Below are positions 1 to 5,941 of a stretch of 8,190 bases of DNA, piece after piece. A program made the translations under genes and the position numbers. Location of the stretch: positions 1-8,190 of the forward strand of contig JAQUNS010000023.1 of NCBI GenBank assembly GCA_028717465.1. Reading direction: 5' to 3'. Position 1 is the stretch's first letter, and every line of letters starts with the position of its first letter. This DNA is from Candidatus Omnitrophota bacterium (lineage in GTDB: Bacteria; Omnitrophota; Gorgyraeia; Kaelpiales; Kaelpiaceae). The notes under the pieces are model-generated. The model was not told where the DNA came from, did no database searches, and saw nothing but the letters and a program-made list of their open reading frames with translations.

Positions 1-141
1 AGATTCCTTCGGAATCTAAGCGCTGAGGACTAAAAGGAGCCCTCTGCAGATTCCTTCGGAATCTAAACGCTGAGGACTAAAAGGAGCCCTCTGCAGATTC
101 CTTCGGAATCTAAGCGCTGAGGACTAAAAGGAGCCCTCTGC
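1..141. repeat. 47-bp tandem repeat array, three units, each with a perfect hairpin
   Basis: Three head-to-tail 47-bp units lie at 1-47, 48-94 and 95-141. Units 1 and 3 are identical; unit 2 differs by one base (A instead of G at 67). Each unit opens with the perfect inverted repeat AGATTCC-TTC-GGAATCT, and its second half can form a weaker hairpin (GAGGACT, loop AAAAGG, AGCCCTC, with one A-C mismatch). There are no unique spacers, so this is not a CRISPR array. The array starts at the window edge and probably continues leftward. No open frame of note crosses it and its function is unknown. Confidence 0.95.
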
Positions 142-254
142 AGATTTCACATTCGTGAAACTCCGCAAAATGCGGAGCATTGCCTATAATGAAATACCGA
201 GAAATGCTTACATTTCTACGGTGCCTAACCGCTGGGGACTATGGGGCAAGGTTG
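142..254. repeat. Diverged terminal repeat unit with three different hairpins
   Basis: After the third 47-bp unit the array continues as a diverged, longer copy. The opening stem is replaced by TTTCAC-ATTC-GTGAAA (145-160). It is followed by CTCCGC-AAAAT-GCGGAG (161-177) and by a longer stem with one bulged base (196-222, loop CTTA). The copy then returns to sequence resembling the second half of the unit: CTAACCGCTGGGGACTA near 225-241 matches CTAAGCGCTGAGGACTA. The stems change in sequence while pairing is kept, which suggests that structure rather than primary sequence is conserved. Confidence 0.65.
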
Positions 255-453
255 CAGGGTAGAGAGTAGAGAGAAAACTGCACCAACAGATACCAAGATA
301 AATTCCAAGCTCCAATGGCCAAATTCCAATTAGATCGGGAGATAGGGCATGAAATAATTCGCAGTAATCTTTTTAGGCGATACGGGCACCCTAACCATAA
401 CCTGTCCTAACCTTAGCCTAAAATTATTATACGCCCTACTGCATATATAATAC
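255..453. other. Gene-free stretch with simple-sequence character
   Basis: I see no gene here. The stretch holds purine-rich short repeats (GTAGAGAGTAGAGAG near 258-273), a CCAAT/ATTCCAA-rich segment (about 300-331), and a CTAACC-rich segment (388-420) flanked by the 8-bp inverted repeat TTTTAGGC (371-378) and GCCTAAAA (416-423). A TATAAT match at 446-451 lacks a convincing -35 box at the right distance, so it is not called a promoter. Confidence 0.6.
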
Positions 454-494
454 AATAGTTGACAAAAGAGACGTCGTCTCTTTTGTCAACTATT
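454..494. repeat. Perfect 19-bp inverted repeat with 3-base centre
   Basis: The left arm AATAGTTGACAAAAGAGAC (454-472) is exactly complementary to the right arm at 476-494, separated by GTC (473-475). As RNA or single-stranded DNA this would form a long uninterrupted hairpin. No T run follows either side directly, so it does not resemble an intrinsic terminator. It could be a terminator-like structure, a palindromic repeat element or a protein-binding site; the sequence does not decide. Confidence 0.9.
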
Positions 495-501
495 CAGTGG
501 T

Positions 502-573
502 GGTATATCCCGACCGAAGCATCTGGGTTTACCCCGACCGAAGCGCCTGGGTATATCCCGACCGAAGCGTCGG
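502..573. repeat. 24-bp tandem repeat, three units
   Basis: Three 24-bp units lie at 502-525, 526-549 and 550-573, with the shared core CCCGACCGAAGC and small differences elsewhere. In the third copy the core forms a perfect hairpin, CCCGAC-CGAAGC-GTCGGG (557-574); in the first two copies the right arm is imperfect. The 24-bp period keeps one reading frame open and would encode an octapeptide repeat, but that frame has no ATG start and runs through the neighbouring palindrome and the promoter, so I treat it as non-coding. Confidence 0.85.
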
Positions 574-621
574 GGCCGTCTTCTGCTTACTGTTCACAAT
601 TAACTTTCCACTTTTCATTTA

Positions 622-650
622 TTGAAAAACAATATTCTTTATTGTAGAAT
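622..650 (+). promoter_or_regulatory. Sigma70-like promoter for the first gene cluster
   Basis: A TTGAAA -35 box (622-627) and a TAGAAT -10 box (645-650) are separated by exactly 17 bases, and each matches consensus at five of six positions. The predicted transcription start, about 7 bases past the -10 box, falls at about 657, within a couple of bases of the ATG at 659. No Shine-Dalgarno site fits between them, so the message is probably leaderless. A small inverted repeat (ACAATA/TATTGT, 629-645) lies in the spacer and could bind a regulator, which is inference only. Confidence 0.7.
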
Positions 651-658
651 AACTCTCT

Positions 659-2176
659 ATGAGCGATCAGATTTTAGAAAAAAGAGTTATAGAGACACTA
701 GATAAGGGCGGGGACCTGGAAAGATTGAAATTCCATCTGGACAGGTTTGCCGAATCTAATGTGGTTTTGATACTTTTTTCACACCCGGAATCAAAAAAGC
801 CGATCTCAGAACTGGTCAAAAAGATTAAGAAGATAATAAAGGAATATGGGATAAAAGCAAAGATAGAGAAGGTTTCTGTTGAAGATATTAAAAAGAAAAT
901 GAAGCATATTTCGCGCAGTGGATACTATGAAGAGGTAAAATGCAGATTTGCTCATAGCGTATGGCTTTACCCTCTTGTTCATGGCGGAGCAGATTACGGT
1001 TATCTGTGTGTTATTGTAGAACAAGGTACTCTGCCTAAAAAAATACTTAATTTTGTTGAAGACTATCTTGCTATATCCCTGGAAAAAGCCCTTAAAGAGC
1101 TGGAACTGGTAAAAGTTCACGGTACTTTGCGCCCCAGGGCAGTGGCGCTTTCTTCTGTCCATACCATGCACAGGCTGATATCTTCGACTCTTAATATGGA
1201 AGAGCTTTTACCCAGGCTTGCAAGATTGTGCCTGCAGGTAACCAGGTCAAAAATTTGCGCTATTTATATCAGAAAAGGCAGTTATCTGAAGCCTAAAGCT
1301 GCAGCTTCAGTTGATTCTAAGTATAAACCCCGCAGCCTTTCTGTGCAAAGCAGTGCAATCGGCAGGAGCCTGGACTCAGGCAGTATTATACTTAAGAATA
1401 ATGCGCTCTGGGTACCTTTAATAGAAGAGGAACTTATCGGTGCGATAGGATTAAGGTCTAAACAGAATGGCAGGCATTTTGATTTTAACGACAAAGAGAT
1501 TCTTTCTGTTTTAGCTGAACAGGCTATTGTTGCCATTAAAAATGCCCAGCTATATGAAACTCAAAACAGAATATTAATTGAGAGCTTAAAGTCTCTTTCC
1601 AAGATTTTAGAAGCAAAATCTCCCAAGATATATACACATCCGAAAAGCTTCATCGACCTGGTGTTGGCAATAGCGGATGAATACGGAGTTTCTCAAGAAG
1701 ATAGAGAGTATATTAAATACGCCACCCTATTGCTTGATACCGGCAAGATTGCTATACCAGAAGATATACTAAAAAAGACAAGCTTGCTGACCGAGAAAGA
1801 GTATCATTCCGTTAAGGAGCATCCGATTAAAAGCGCAGAGATTGTTAAAACTATAAAGGCTTTAAAGCCGGTAGTGCCCATAATACTTCACCATCATGAA
1901 AAATTTGACGGCAGCGGCTACCCTAAAGGTTTAAAGGGCAAAAAGATTCCTCTCGGCGCCAGAATACTGGCAGTTGCCGATACTTTTGAAGCAATGATTT
2001 GCCATAGGCCTTACAAGAAGACCATAAATTTTGACAAAGCTGTTTCAGAAATATTAAAGCAGAAGGGAAAGCAGTTTGACCCTGAAGTAGTAGATGCTTT
2101 TATCAGATCTGTTAAAAAAGGAAAGCTGCAAAAAATATCTCAACGTATGCGTGATGAGATAAAAAAAACAAAATGA
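659..2176 (+). CDS. GAF domain protein with C-terminal HD-GYP domain, degenerate HD motif
   Basis: This 505-residue cytoplasmic protein has no signal peptide or membrane segment. Residues 1-160 are an alpha/beta region I do not recognise. Residues about 170-300 look like a GAF sensor domain and end in a helix leading to an HD-GYP domain (about 320-490). HD-GYP proteins normally hydrolyse cyclic di-GMP at a two- or three-metal site. Most hallmarks are present: H327, H388-P389, H412-H413-E414, the DGSGYP motif (417-422) and D441. The HD pair itself, however, reads L359-D360 (LLLDTGK instead of a form like LHDIGK), so one metal-binding histidine is missing. The protein may be inactive, have altered activity, or act as a c-di-GMP-responsive regulator. 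The ATG start lies just after a promoter and has no Shine-Dalgarno site. Its stop overlaps the next start by 4 bases (ATGA), implying translational coupling. The fold assignment is firm; activity is uncertain. Confidence 0.92.
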   Translation: MSDQILEKRVIETLDKGGDLERLKFHLDRFAESNVVLILFSHPESKKPISELVKKIKKIIKEYGIKAKIEKVSVEDIKKKMKHISRSGYYEEVKCRFAHSVWLYPLVHGGADYGYLCVIVEQGTLPKKILNFVEDYLAISLEKALKELELVKVHGTLRPRAVALSSVHTMHRLISSTLNMEELLPRLARLCLQVTRSKICAIYIRKGSYLKPKAAASVDSKYKPRSLSVQSSAIGRSLDSGSIILKNNALWVPLIEEELIGAIGLRSKQNGRHFDFNDKEILSVLAEQAIVAIKNAQLYETQNRILIESLKSLSKILEAKSPKIYTHPKSFIDLVLAIADEYGVSQEDREYIKYATLLLDTGKIAIPEDILKKTSLLTEKEYHSVKEHPIKSAEIVKTIKALKPVVPIILHHHEKFDGSGYPKGLKGKKIPLGARILAVADTFEAMICHRPYKKTINFDKAVSEILKQKGKQFDPEVVDAFIRSVKKGKLQKISQRMRDEIKKTK

Positions 2177-2448
2177 AAGAAGTATTTAAAAAAGCTGCTC
2201 AAGATGGTATTTTGAAAAAGGTTATGTTTTTTTACCATGAAAATCCTGGCTGTATTGATAGTGCTGATAATATTGCATCCTGGATAAGCGAAGACAATAA
2301 AGTAGTTTTAAACAGCCTGGAGTATTTAGTGTCTAAGCATATCCTAAACAAAGACGAGACAAGCGCCGCTGCCGCTTATTCGTATACTCAGAATAAAAAG
2401 ATTATTGAAAAAATATCTCTATTTGTCAAAGGCGGAAGGTGTGATTAA
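2173..2448 (+). CDS. Small winged-helix DNA-binding-like protein
   Basis: This is a 91-residue protein. The pattern PGCIDSADNIASWI (25-38), a second helix with VLNSLEYLVSKHIL (about 45-58) and an AYSYTQN strand region (about 68-74) resemble a compact winged helix-turn-helix: a helix-turn-helix that selects a site, followed by a short beta wing. It probably binds DNA, or possibly a partner protein, but its target is unknown. The start ATG overlaps the stop of the HD-GYP gene (ATGA) with no clear Shine-Dalgarno site, so translation is probably coupled and the two products are made together. The next gene overlaps its end by 8 bases. The fold assignment is from pattern recognition only. Confidence 0.7.
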   Translation: MKEVFKKAAQDGILKKVMFFYHENPGCIDSADNIASWISEDNKVVLNSLEYLVSKHILNKDETSAAAAYSYTQNKKIIEKISLFVKGGRCD

Positions 2449-3163
2449 AAAATTAACAGTAATTTTTATCTGTTTTGCCATATCGGGGTGTGCCGGAGGT
2501 TATGTTTACGGCAAAAGAACAAAAGGCCGGCTTGAACCTGTCGAAGAATACCGTAAGGGAGCTTATGCACTTAACCCCGTTTCCCAAATTATAGAGAAGG
2601 GTAAAATAACGATAAATGTGGAATATATTCCGGAGGAAGATTTAAAAACCATGTTTTTAGACCGCCAGATATACGGTGCCTATGCATATAAGAATCCGTA
2701 CCCGGCAGTGATAATAGTGATCAAAGTTAAGATTGAAAATCAGTCCGATTCCAGGATATATATAAATCCGGATGATTTTGTTATGATTGACGAACTTGGA
2801 ACCCAATATATGTATATAAGCCCCGAGAGAATAAAGTCTATTTATGAATCCAGAGGTTCGGTCTCCAACCTTATAAAATCTACTTCTTCTCTGGCGCCGG
2901 GCATATACGGGGCTCCTTTAGGCATGGCCCATGGCTTAGCCGGCAGAGGCCTGGAGAGAAGGTATGCCCTTCTGAAATCCGTAGAGCTTAACGGCGGCTA
3001 CGTATATCCGGGGGTTACATACGAAGGATTTCTAGCTTTTCTTAAGCCAAACCCAAAAGCTAAAAATATTAAACTGGTGCTTTCCAACATAAAGACCTCC
3101 TTTGATGTCAATGACGAAGCTTTAGGGAGAGTCGATTTTATTTTTGAATTTGAGAGCGATTGA
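2441..3163 (+). CDS. Putative lipoprotein of unknown function
   Basis: I chose the GTG at 2441 over the TTG at 2405, because it gives a textbook lipoprotein signal: two lysines (3-4), a hydrophobic stretch (5-14) and the lipobox ISGC with Cys17 as the lipidation site. A GGCGG motif (2431-2435) stands 5 bases upstream. The mature protein is about 224 residues, mostly beta-type sequence. A segment at about 80-125 (VIKVKIENQSDSRIYINPDDF and what follows) resembles proteins with an immunoglobulin-like accessory fold that read 'environment-exposed' residues. There is no enzyme motif and I do not recognise a family. Residue +2 after Cys is alanine, not aspartate, which by the E. coli rule favours outer-membrane sorting. 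The gene overlaps the previous one by 8 bases and its stop is 2 bases from the next ATG, so it sits in a tight operon with the SPOR protein and probably works in the envelope. Confidence 0.8.
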   Translation: MIKKLTVIFICFAISGCAGGYVYGKRTKGRLEPVEEYRKGAYALNPVSQIIEKGKITINVEYIPEEDLKTMFLDRQIYGAYAYKNPYPAVIIVIKVKIENQSDSRIYINPDDFVMIDELGTQYMYISPERIKSIYESRGSVSNLIKSTSSLAPGIYGAPLGMAHGLAGRGLERRYALLKSVELNGGYVYPGVTYEGFLAFLKPNPKAKNIKLVLSNIKTSFDVNDEALGRVDFIFEFESD

Positions 3164-3165
3164 TT

Positions 3166-3723
3166 ATGGAAGAATTTTACAAAGAAGACCTTTTTCCGGA
3201 TCCGGGGCATCTTCCCGGCAGGAAGAAAAAGAGAAAAAGCAGAATAAAAAGAGAGAGGTACCTCAAAATTACCGAAGAGAGAATCGCTTTCTTTGGCATA
3301 CTGTTTTTATTTATTATAGTAGGAAGCTATGTAATCGGTTACAAAAAGGGCGCGGCTTTGCTTGATTACAAAAAAGTTCCGGACGTGGTACTTTCAGATA
3401 TTTCCGTCAAAGAGATGCCGAAGCAGGATGTTGCACAGCCGCCTGTTCTTAAGAAAGAGGTTAGCCAGCCTAAAGATGTTGTTTTAGACCAAGTAAAACA
3501 ATATTTTGCCTTGCAGGTGGTTGCTTATAAAAATATCTCTTATGCCGAATCTGAGAAAAAAAATCTTGAGAAATCAGGGTTCCCGGCATATATAGAAGAG
3601 GCCGGTACATACAGAATCGTATATGTCGGACCCTACAGCAGTAAAAGTGAGGCAGATGCAGCCTTGGTTAAACTGAAGAGCAGGTACCGCGATGCTTTTA
3701 TTAAAAAAGTCCAAAGGAGGTAG
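3166..3723 (+). CDS. Membrane-anchored SPOR domain protein
   Basis: This 185-residue single-pass protein has a basic cytoplasmic N-terminus (KKKRKSRIKRER, about 20-31), one transmembrane helix (about 40-59), a proline/lysine/valine-rich linker (about 70-110) and a C-terminal SPOR domain (about 112-183, containing YFALQVVAYKN and YRIVYVGPYSSKSEADAAL). SPOR domains bind peptidoglycan stripped of stem peptides and so mark sites of division or wall remodelling in the periplasm. The ATG at 3166 is preferred over a TTG at 3160 because GAGAG (3152-3156) then sits 9 bases upstream. The gene overlaps or abuts its neighbours: its stop TAG lies within the Shine-Dalgarno region of the next gene. A cell-division or envelope role is inferred from the family; the specific partner is unknown. 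Confidence 0.88.
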   Translation: MEEFYKEDLFPDPGHLPGRKKKRKSRIKRERYLKITEERIAFFGILFLFIIVGSYVIGYKKGAALLDYKKVPDVVLSDISVKEMPKQDVAQPPVLKKEVSQPKDVVLDQVKQYFALQVVAYKNISYAESEKKNLEKSGFPAYIEEAGTYRIVYVGPYSSKSEADAALVKLKSRYRDAFIKKVQRR

Positions 3724-3725
3724 CA

Positions 3726-3980
3726 ATGTCTAGACACCCCAGTTTGAAGATTAAAGATTCGGATTTGCAGCATAGGAATGTCCTTAAAAGGTTTGAAAGG
3801 ATAGCCATGTTTTTAAAAAAGTCCGGACAGGAAAGCTTGGATGTATTCAAGCTGCCAAAATACAAAAGAAAAAGGCTTAAGGGTGCAAAAAAAGAGCCTA
3901 AGAAAGAAGAGCTTCAGGCTGCTGAAGGCGCTCCAGCTCAACCGACAGAAGGCGCTTCCGGATCAAAAGCTAAATCCTAG
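3726..3980 (+). CDS. Small basic protein of the PVC type, with extended tail
   Basis: This is an 84-residue, very basic protein. The N-terminal half (MSRHPSLKIK, then HRNVLKRFERIAMFLKKSG and FKLPKYKRKR) matches my memory of the short 'small basic protein' family (TIGR04137) seen in Chlamydiae, Verrucomicrobia and Planctomycetes, in which the HPSLK and NVLKRFER stretches are strongly conserved. Its molecular function is not established, though a link to ribosomes or RNA has been suggested by its basic nature. After residue 50 comes a lysine-rich, then Ala/Glu/Pro-rich low-complexity tail that makes it longer than the roughly 50-60 residues I associate with the family. It has a very strong Shine-Dalgarno site, AAAGGAGGT (3713-3721), 4 bases before ATG, the best in the first cluster, which suggests high expression. 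It is one of the best taxonomic markers in the window. Confidence 0.85.
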   Translation: MSRHPSLKIKDSDLQHRNVLKRFERIAMFLKKSGQESLDVFKLPKYKRKRLKGAKKEPKKEELQAAEGAPAQPTEGASGSKAKS

Positions 3981-4002
3981 TTTTATTTGCCGGTAGCAAG
4001 TT

Positions 4003-5103
4003 ATGCAAAAAGTTACTGTAAGCCTAAAAGAAAGGTCTTATGAGATTCTGATCGGGAAAGGGGCCAGCATTGGCTTAAGCGGTATTCTAAGCAGGCTTGG
4101 GCTGAGCTCCTACTCTCCGGTAGTTGTCTCCAACCCTTTGGTGTATAAAATATACAGGAATTTACTGCAGGACAGGCTGGCAGCATTTAAAGACGTTTTG
4201 TTTTTAAGTGTTCCTGATTCTGAAAGGAGTAAATCCTGGCATACCATCTCTAAACTTGTCAGGCCGGTCCTTGATTTCAGCAGGGATAAAAGCATCTTCC
4301 TGATAACATTTGGCGGCGGCGTCGTTGGAGATTTAGGCGGATTTTTGGCTGCCATATATAAAAGAGGCGTGCCTTATGTCCAAATTCCTACAACTTTGCT
4401 TGCTCAAGTTGATTCGGCCATAGGAGGCAAAGTTGCTGTAGACCTCTCTAATGGTAAAAATCTATTGGGAGCATTTTATCAACCCAGAGCTGTCGTATCG
4501 GATATCGACTTTTTGAGCACATTACCCGAGAGAGAGATAAAAAATGGTTTAGCCGAGATAATAAAGTACGGTATTTTAGGCAAATCTAAGATATTTAATA
4601 TTCTTGAAGAGAGCACTGCCGATTTTGTATCCTGGCCGGCTGAAACATGGGCAGATATCGTGCTGATGTGCAGCTGTATAAAGGCATCCATCGTAGAAAA
4701 GGATGAACTGGACAACAAAGATATTAGAATCGCATTAAATCTGGGCCATACCATAGGCCATGCTGTTGAGACTGCTTGTGGTTATAAGTCTGTTACTCAC
4801 GGAGAGGGGGTTGCTTTCGGGATTTTAGCTGAATCTGTTATTTCCAATCTGTTAGGAATTTTATCCGAGGTTGATTTAGGGCGGATAATAAAAATAATTT
4901 TAAAGTATAAATGTTTGCCTGCAATAAAAAAAGGTTTTTGCCCTAAAAGGGTTGCTTCTTTTATATGTTATGATAAAAAGGCAAAACTCGGAATTTCAAG
5001 GTTTGTTCTGCCTAAATCGATAGGAGAGACAGAGGTTGTTTCTGGTGTTGATGCCGGCGTAATAGCGCAATCGCTGGAAAAGGCCAAAAGTTTCGTTAAC
5101 TGA
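4003..5103 (+). CDS. aroB: 3-dehydroquinate synthase
   Basis: This 366-residue cytoplasmic enzyme, usual length for the family, catalyses the second step of the shikimate pathway, converting DAHP to 3-dehydroquinate with NAD+ and a divalent metal. The nucleotide-binding motif GGGVVGDLGG is at about 105-114, followed by PTTLLAQVDSAIGGK (about 129-143) and NGKNLLGAFYQP. The metal ligands are E185 (GLAEIIKYG), H249 (LGHTIGHAVE) and H266 (HGEG). All active-site hallmarks are present, so it should be functional. The start ATG lies 22 bases after the small basic protein, with only a weak ribosome-binding site. No other aromatic-pathway gene is visible, so aroB appears to be a lone pathway gene inside an otherwise unrelated cluster. 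Confidence 0.97.
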   Translation: MQKVTVSLKERSYEILIGKGASIGLSGILSRLGLSSYSPVVVSNPLVYKIYRNLLQDRLAAFKDVLFLSVPDSERSKSWHTISKLVRPVLDFSRDKSIFLITFGGGVVGDLGGFLAAIYKRGVPYVQIPTTLLAQVDSAIGGKVAVDLSNGKNLLGAFYQPRAVVSDIDFLSTLPEREIKNGLAEIIKYGILGKSKIFNILEESTADFVSWPAETWADIVLMCSCIKASIVEKDELDNKDIRIALNLGHTIGHAVETACGYKSVTHGEGVAFGILAESVISNLLGILSEVDLGRIIKIILKYKCLPAIKKGFCPKRVASFICYDKKAKLGISRFVLPKSIGETEVVSGVDAGVIAQSLEKAKSFVN

Positions 5104-5135
5104 ACCTCTTATATATTGTTTCTGGAGGTGGTGAT

Positions 5136-5402
5136 ATGGCAAATGACTGGATTGAAATAGGTCTTGTTACTAATTATTATTCTAAGCCTTTGGCTGCAAT
5201 AATAGAAATAACTGCCGGCAGCCTGAAAGTAGGAGATAAAATTAAAATACAGGGCCATACGACTAATTTTGAAATGGTTGTTGACTCTATGCAGATAGAG
5301 CATCACAGCGTGGATGAAGTTTTGCCCGGCCAGATTCTGGGGCTTAAGGTCAAAGAGAGGGTCAGGATTCATGACAGAGTATTTAAAGAGCAGAAGCCTT
5401 AA
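5136..5402 (+). CDS. Stand-alone EF-Tu domain-II-like protein (elongation-factor-like)
   Basis: This 88-residue protein resembles the second beta-barrel domain of translation factors such as EF-Tu, with the signature strands IGLVTNYYSKPLAAIIEI, LKVGDKIKIQGHTTNFEMVVDSM and VLPGQILGLKVKERVRIHDRVF. No G domain, P-loop or third domain is present, so it cannot bind GTP; it may act as an RNA- or tRNA-binding barrel. Proteins of this form are annotated in various bacteria and archaea as 'translation elongation factor-like', and I know of no proven role. It has a strong Shine-Dalgarno region, GGAGGTGGTGAT (5124-5135), directly upstream of ATG. It lies 32 bases after aroB and 46 bases before the RAM-domain gene. 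Confidence 0.82.
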   Translation: MANDWIEIGLVTNYYSKPLAAIIEITAGSLKVGDKIKIQGHTTNFEMVVDSMQIEHHSVDEVLPGQILGLKVKERVRIHDRVFKEQKP

Positions 5403-5448
5403 CAAGCCAAGGTGCTTTTAAAGGCCGGCTAAAAAACAGGAGGTTCAA

Positions 5449-5679
5449 ATGGCAAGAGCGTATCTGAAGATTAATGTTGAACCTGGCGAAGAAAGAGAAG
5501 TTGTAAAAAAAATTACCGCAATGGAGAATGTTTTAGAGGCAAATTTAACGTCGGGAGAACAGGATATTATAGCCTTGATTCAAGCCTCCAACTATGAAGA
5601 GCTGATGAGGTTTGTAGTTACAAAACTGCGCGCGGTAGAAGGTATCTCCAGGACAATCACAAATCTGATACTGGATTAA
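5449..5679 (+). CDS. Stand-alone Lrp/AsnC ligand-binding (RAM) domain protein
   Basis: This 76-residue protein corresponds to the C-terminal RAM domain of Lrp/AsnC regulators, a ferredoxin-like alpha/beta fold (strands MARAYLKINVEPG and LEANLTSGEQDIIALIQAS; helices EEREVVKKI and YEELMRFVVTKLRAVEG; last strand ISRTITNLIL). It has no helix-turn-helix, so it cannot bind DNA like a full Lrp. Such stand-alone domains oligomerise and may bind an amino acid or a partner protein. A strong AGGAGGT Shine-Dalgarno site (5438-5444) stands 4 bases before ATG. It is the last gene before the 347-bp gap and probably ends the cluster; I see no intrinsic terminator after it. Confidence 0.85.
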   Translation: MARAYLKINVEPGEEREVVKKITAMENVLEANLTSGEQDIIALIQASNYEELMRFVVTKLRAVEGISRTITNLILD

Positions 5680-5941
5680 TAAAATTAGGGCTTAGGTTCG
5701 AGGGTGCAGGTTAGACCAGATTTCATTGTTATCCTTGACTGGAAACAAAACTGAAAACAGGGTAGAACAACAATCTGAGGAAGAATAAATGGGCACAGCT
5801 GCCTATTTAAGCAGAGCAGGGGTGGCAAGAAAGCCAACAATAAACAGTTAACAGCGAATAGTAAAAAGTTGTACATCTGAGTACGTCCACATGCGTAAAC
5901 GCGAAAACATTTTTATTTTGAACATTTTTCCTGATTTTTTG
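5680..5941. other. Gene-free gap, no clear terminator
   Basis: I see no gene or RNA gene in this stretch. It holds only weak hairpins (GGCA-CAGC-TGCC near 5795; GCG-TAAA-CGC near 5893) and T-rich runs at about 5910-5940 with two copies of AACATTTTT. None combines a stable stem with a following T run, so transcription termination after the RAM gene cannot be placed from sequence. Short frames here lack Shine-Dalgarno sites and family resemblance. Confidence 0.6.

Noticed and set aside
1..141. CRISPR array
   Set aside because: Units are contiguous 47-bp copies with no unique spacers, and no cas gene is nearby.
423..451. Promoter at TATAAT 446-451
   Set aside because: The -35 region at a 16-17 base spacing (TTATTA/ATTATT) matches consensus poorly, and no gene begins nearby downstream.
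459..647. Open frame of 62 codons with an octapeptide repeat
   Set aside because: It starts at TTG inside the perfect palindrome, has no ribosome-binding site, takes its repeat from the 24-bp DNA repeat and ends over the promoter. It is a by-product of repeat length being a multiple of three.
806..1171. Minus-strand open frames inside the HD-GYP, aroB, RAM-gap and lpt genes
   Set aside because: All lie opposite well-supported genes or in repeat DNA, lack Shine-Dalgarno sites and resemble no protein family; they are shadows of the coding strand.
2405..2440. TTG start for the lipoprotein at 2405
   Set aside because: It would add 12 residues before a good lipoprotein signal and overlap the previous gene by 44 bases; GTG at 2441 gives the normal signal-peptide layout.
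3160..3165. TTG start for the SPOR protein at 3160
   Set aside because: The ATG at 3166 has a better codon and a better distance from GAGAG (3152-3156).
5685..5876. Minus-strand frame in the 347-bp gap
   Set aside because: There is no ribosome-binding site, composition is low-complexity and Cys/Leu/Phe-rich, and no family resemblance is seen.
5680..5941. Intrinsic terminator after the RAM-domain gene
   Set aside because: Hairpins in the gap have stems of only 3-4 bp and none is followed closely by a T run.
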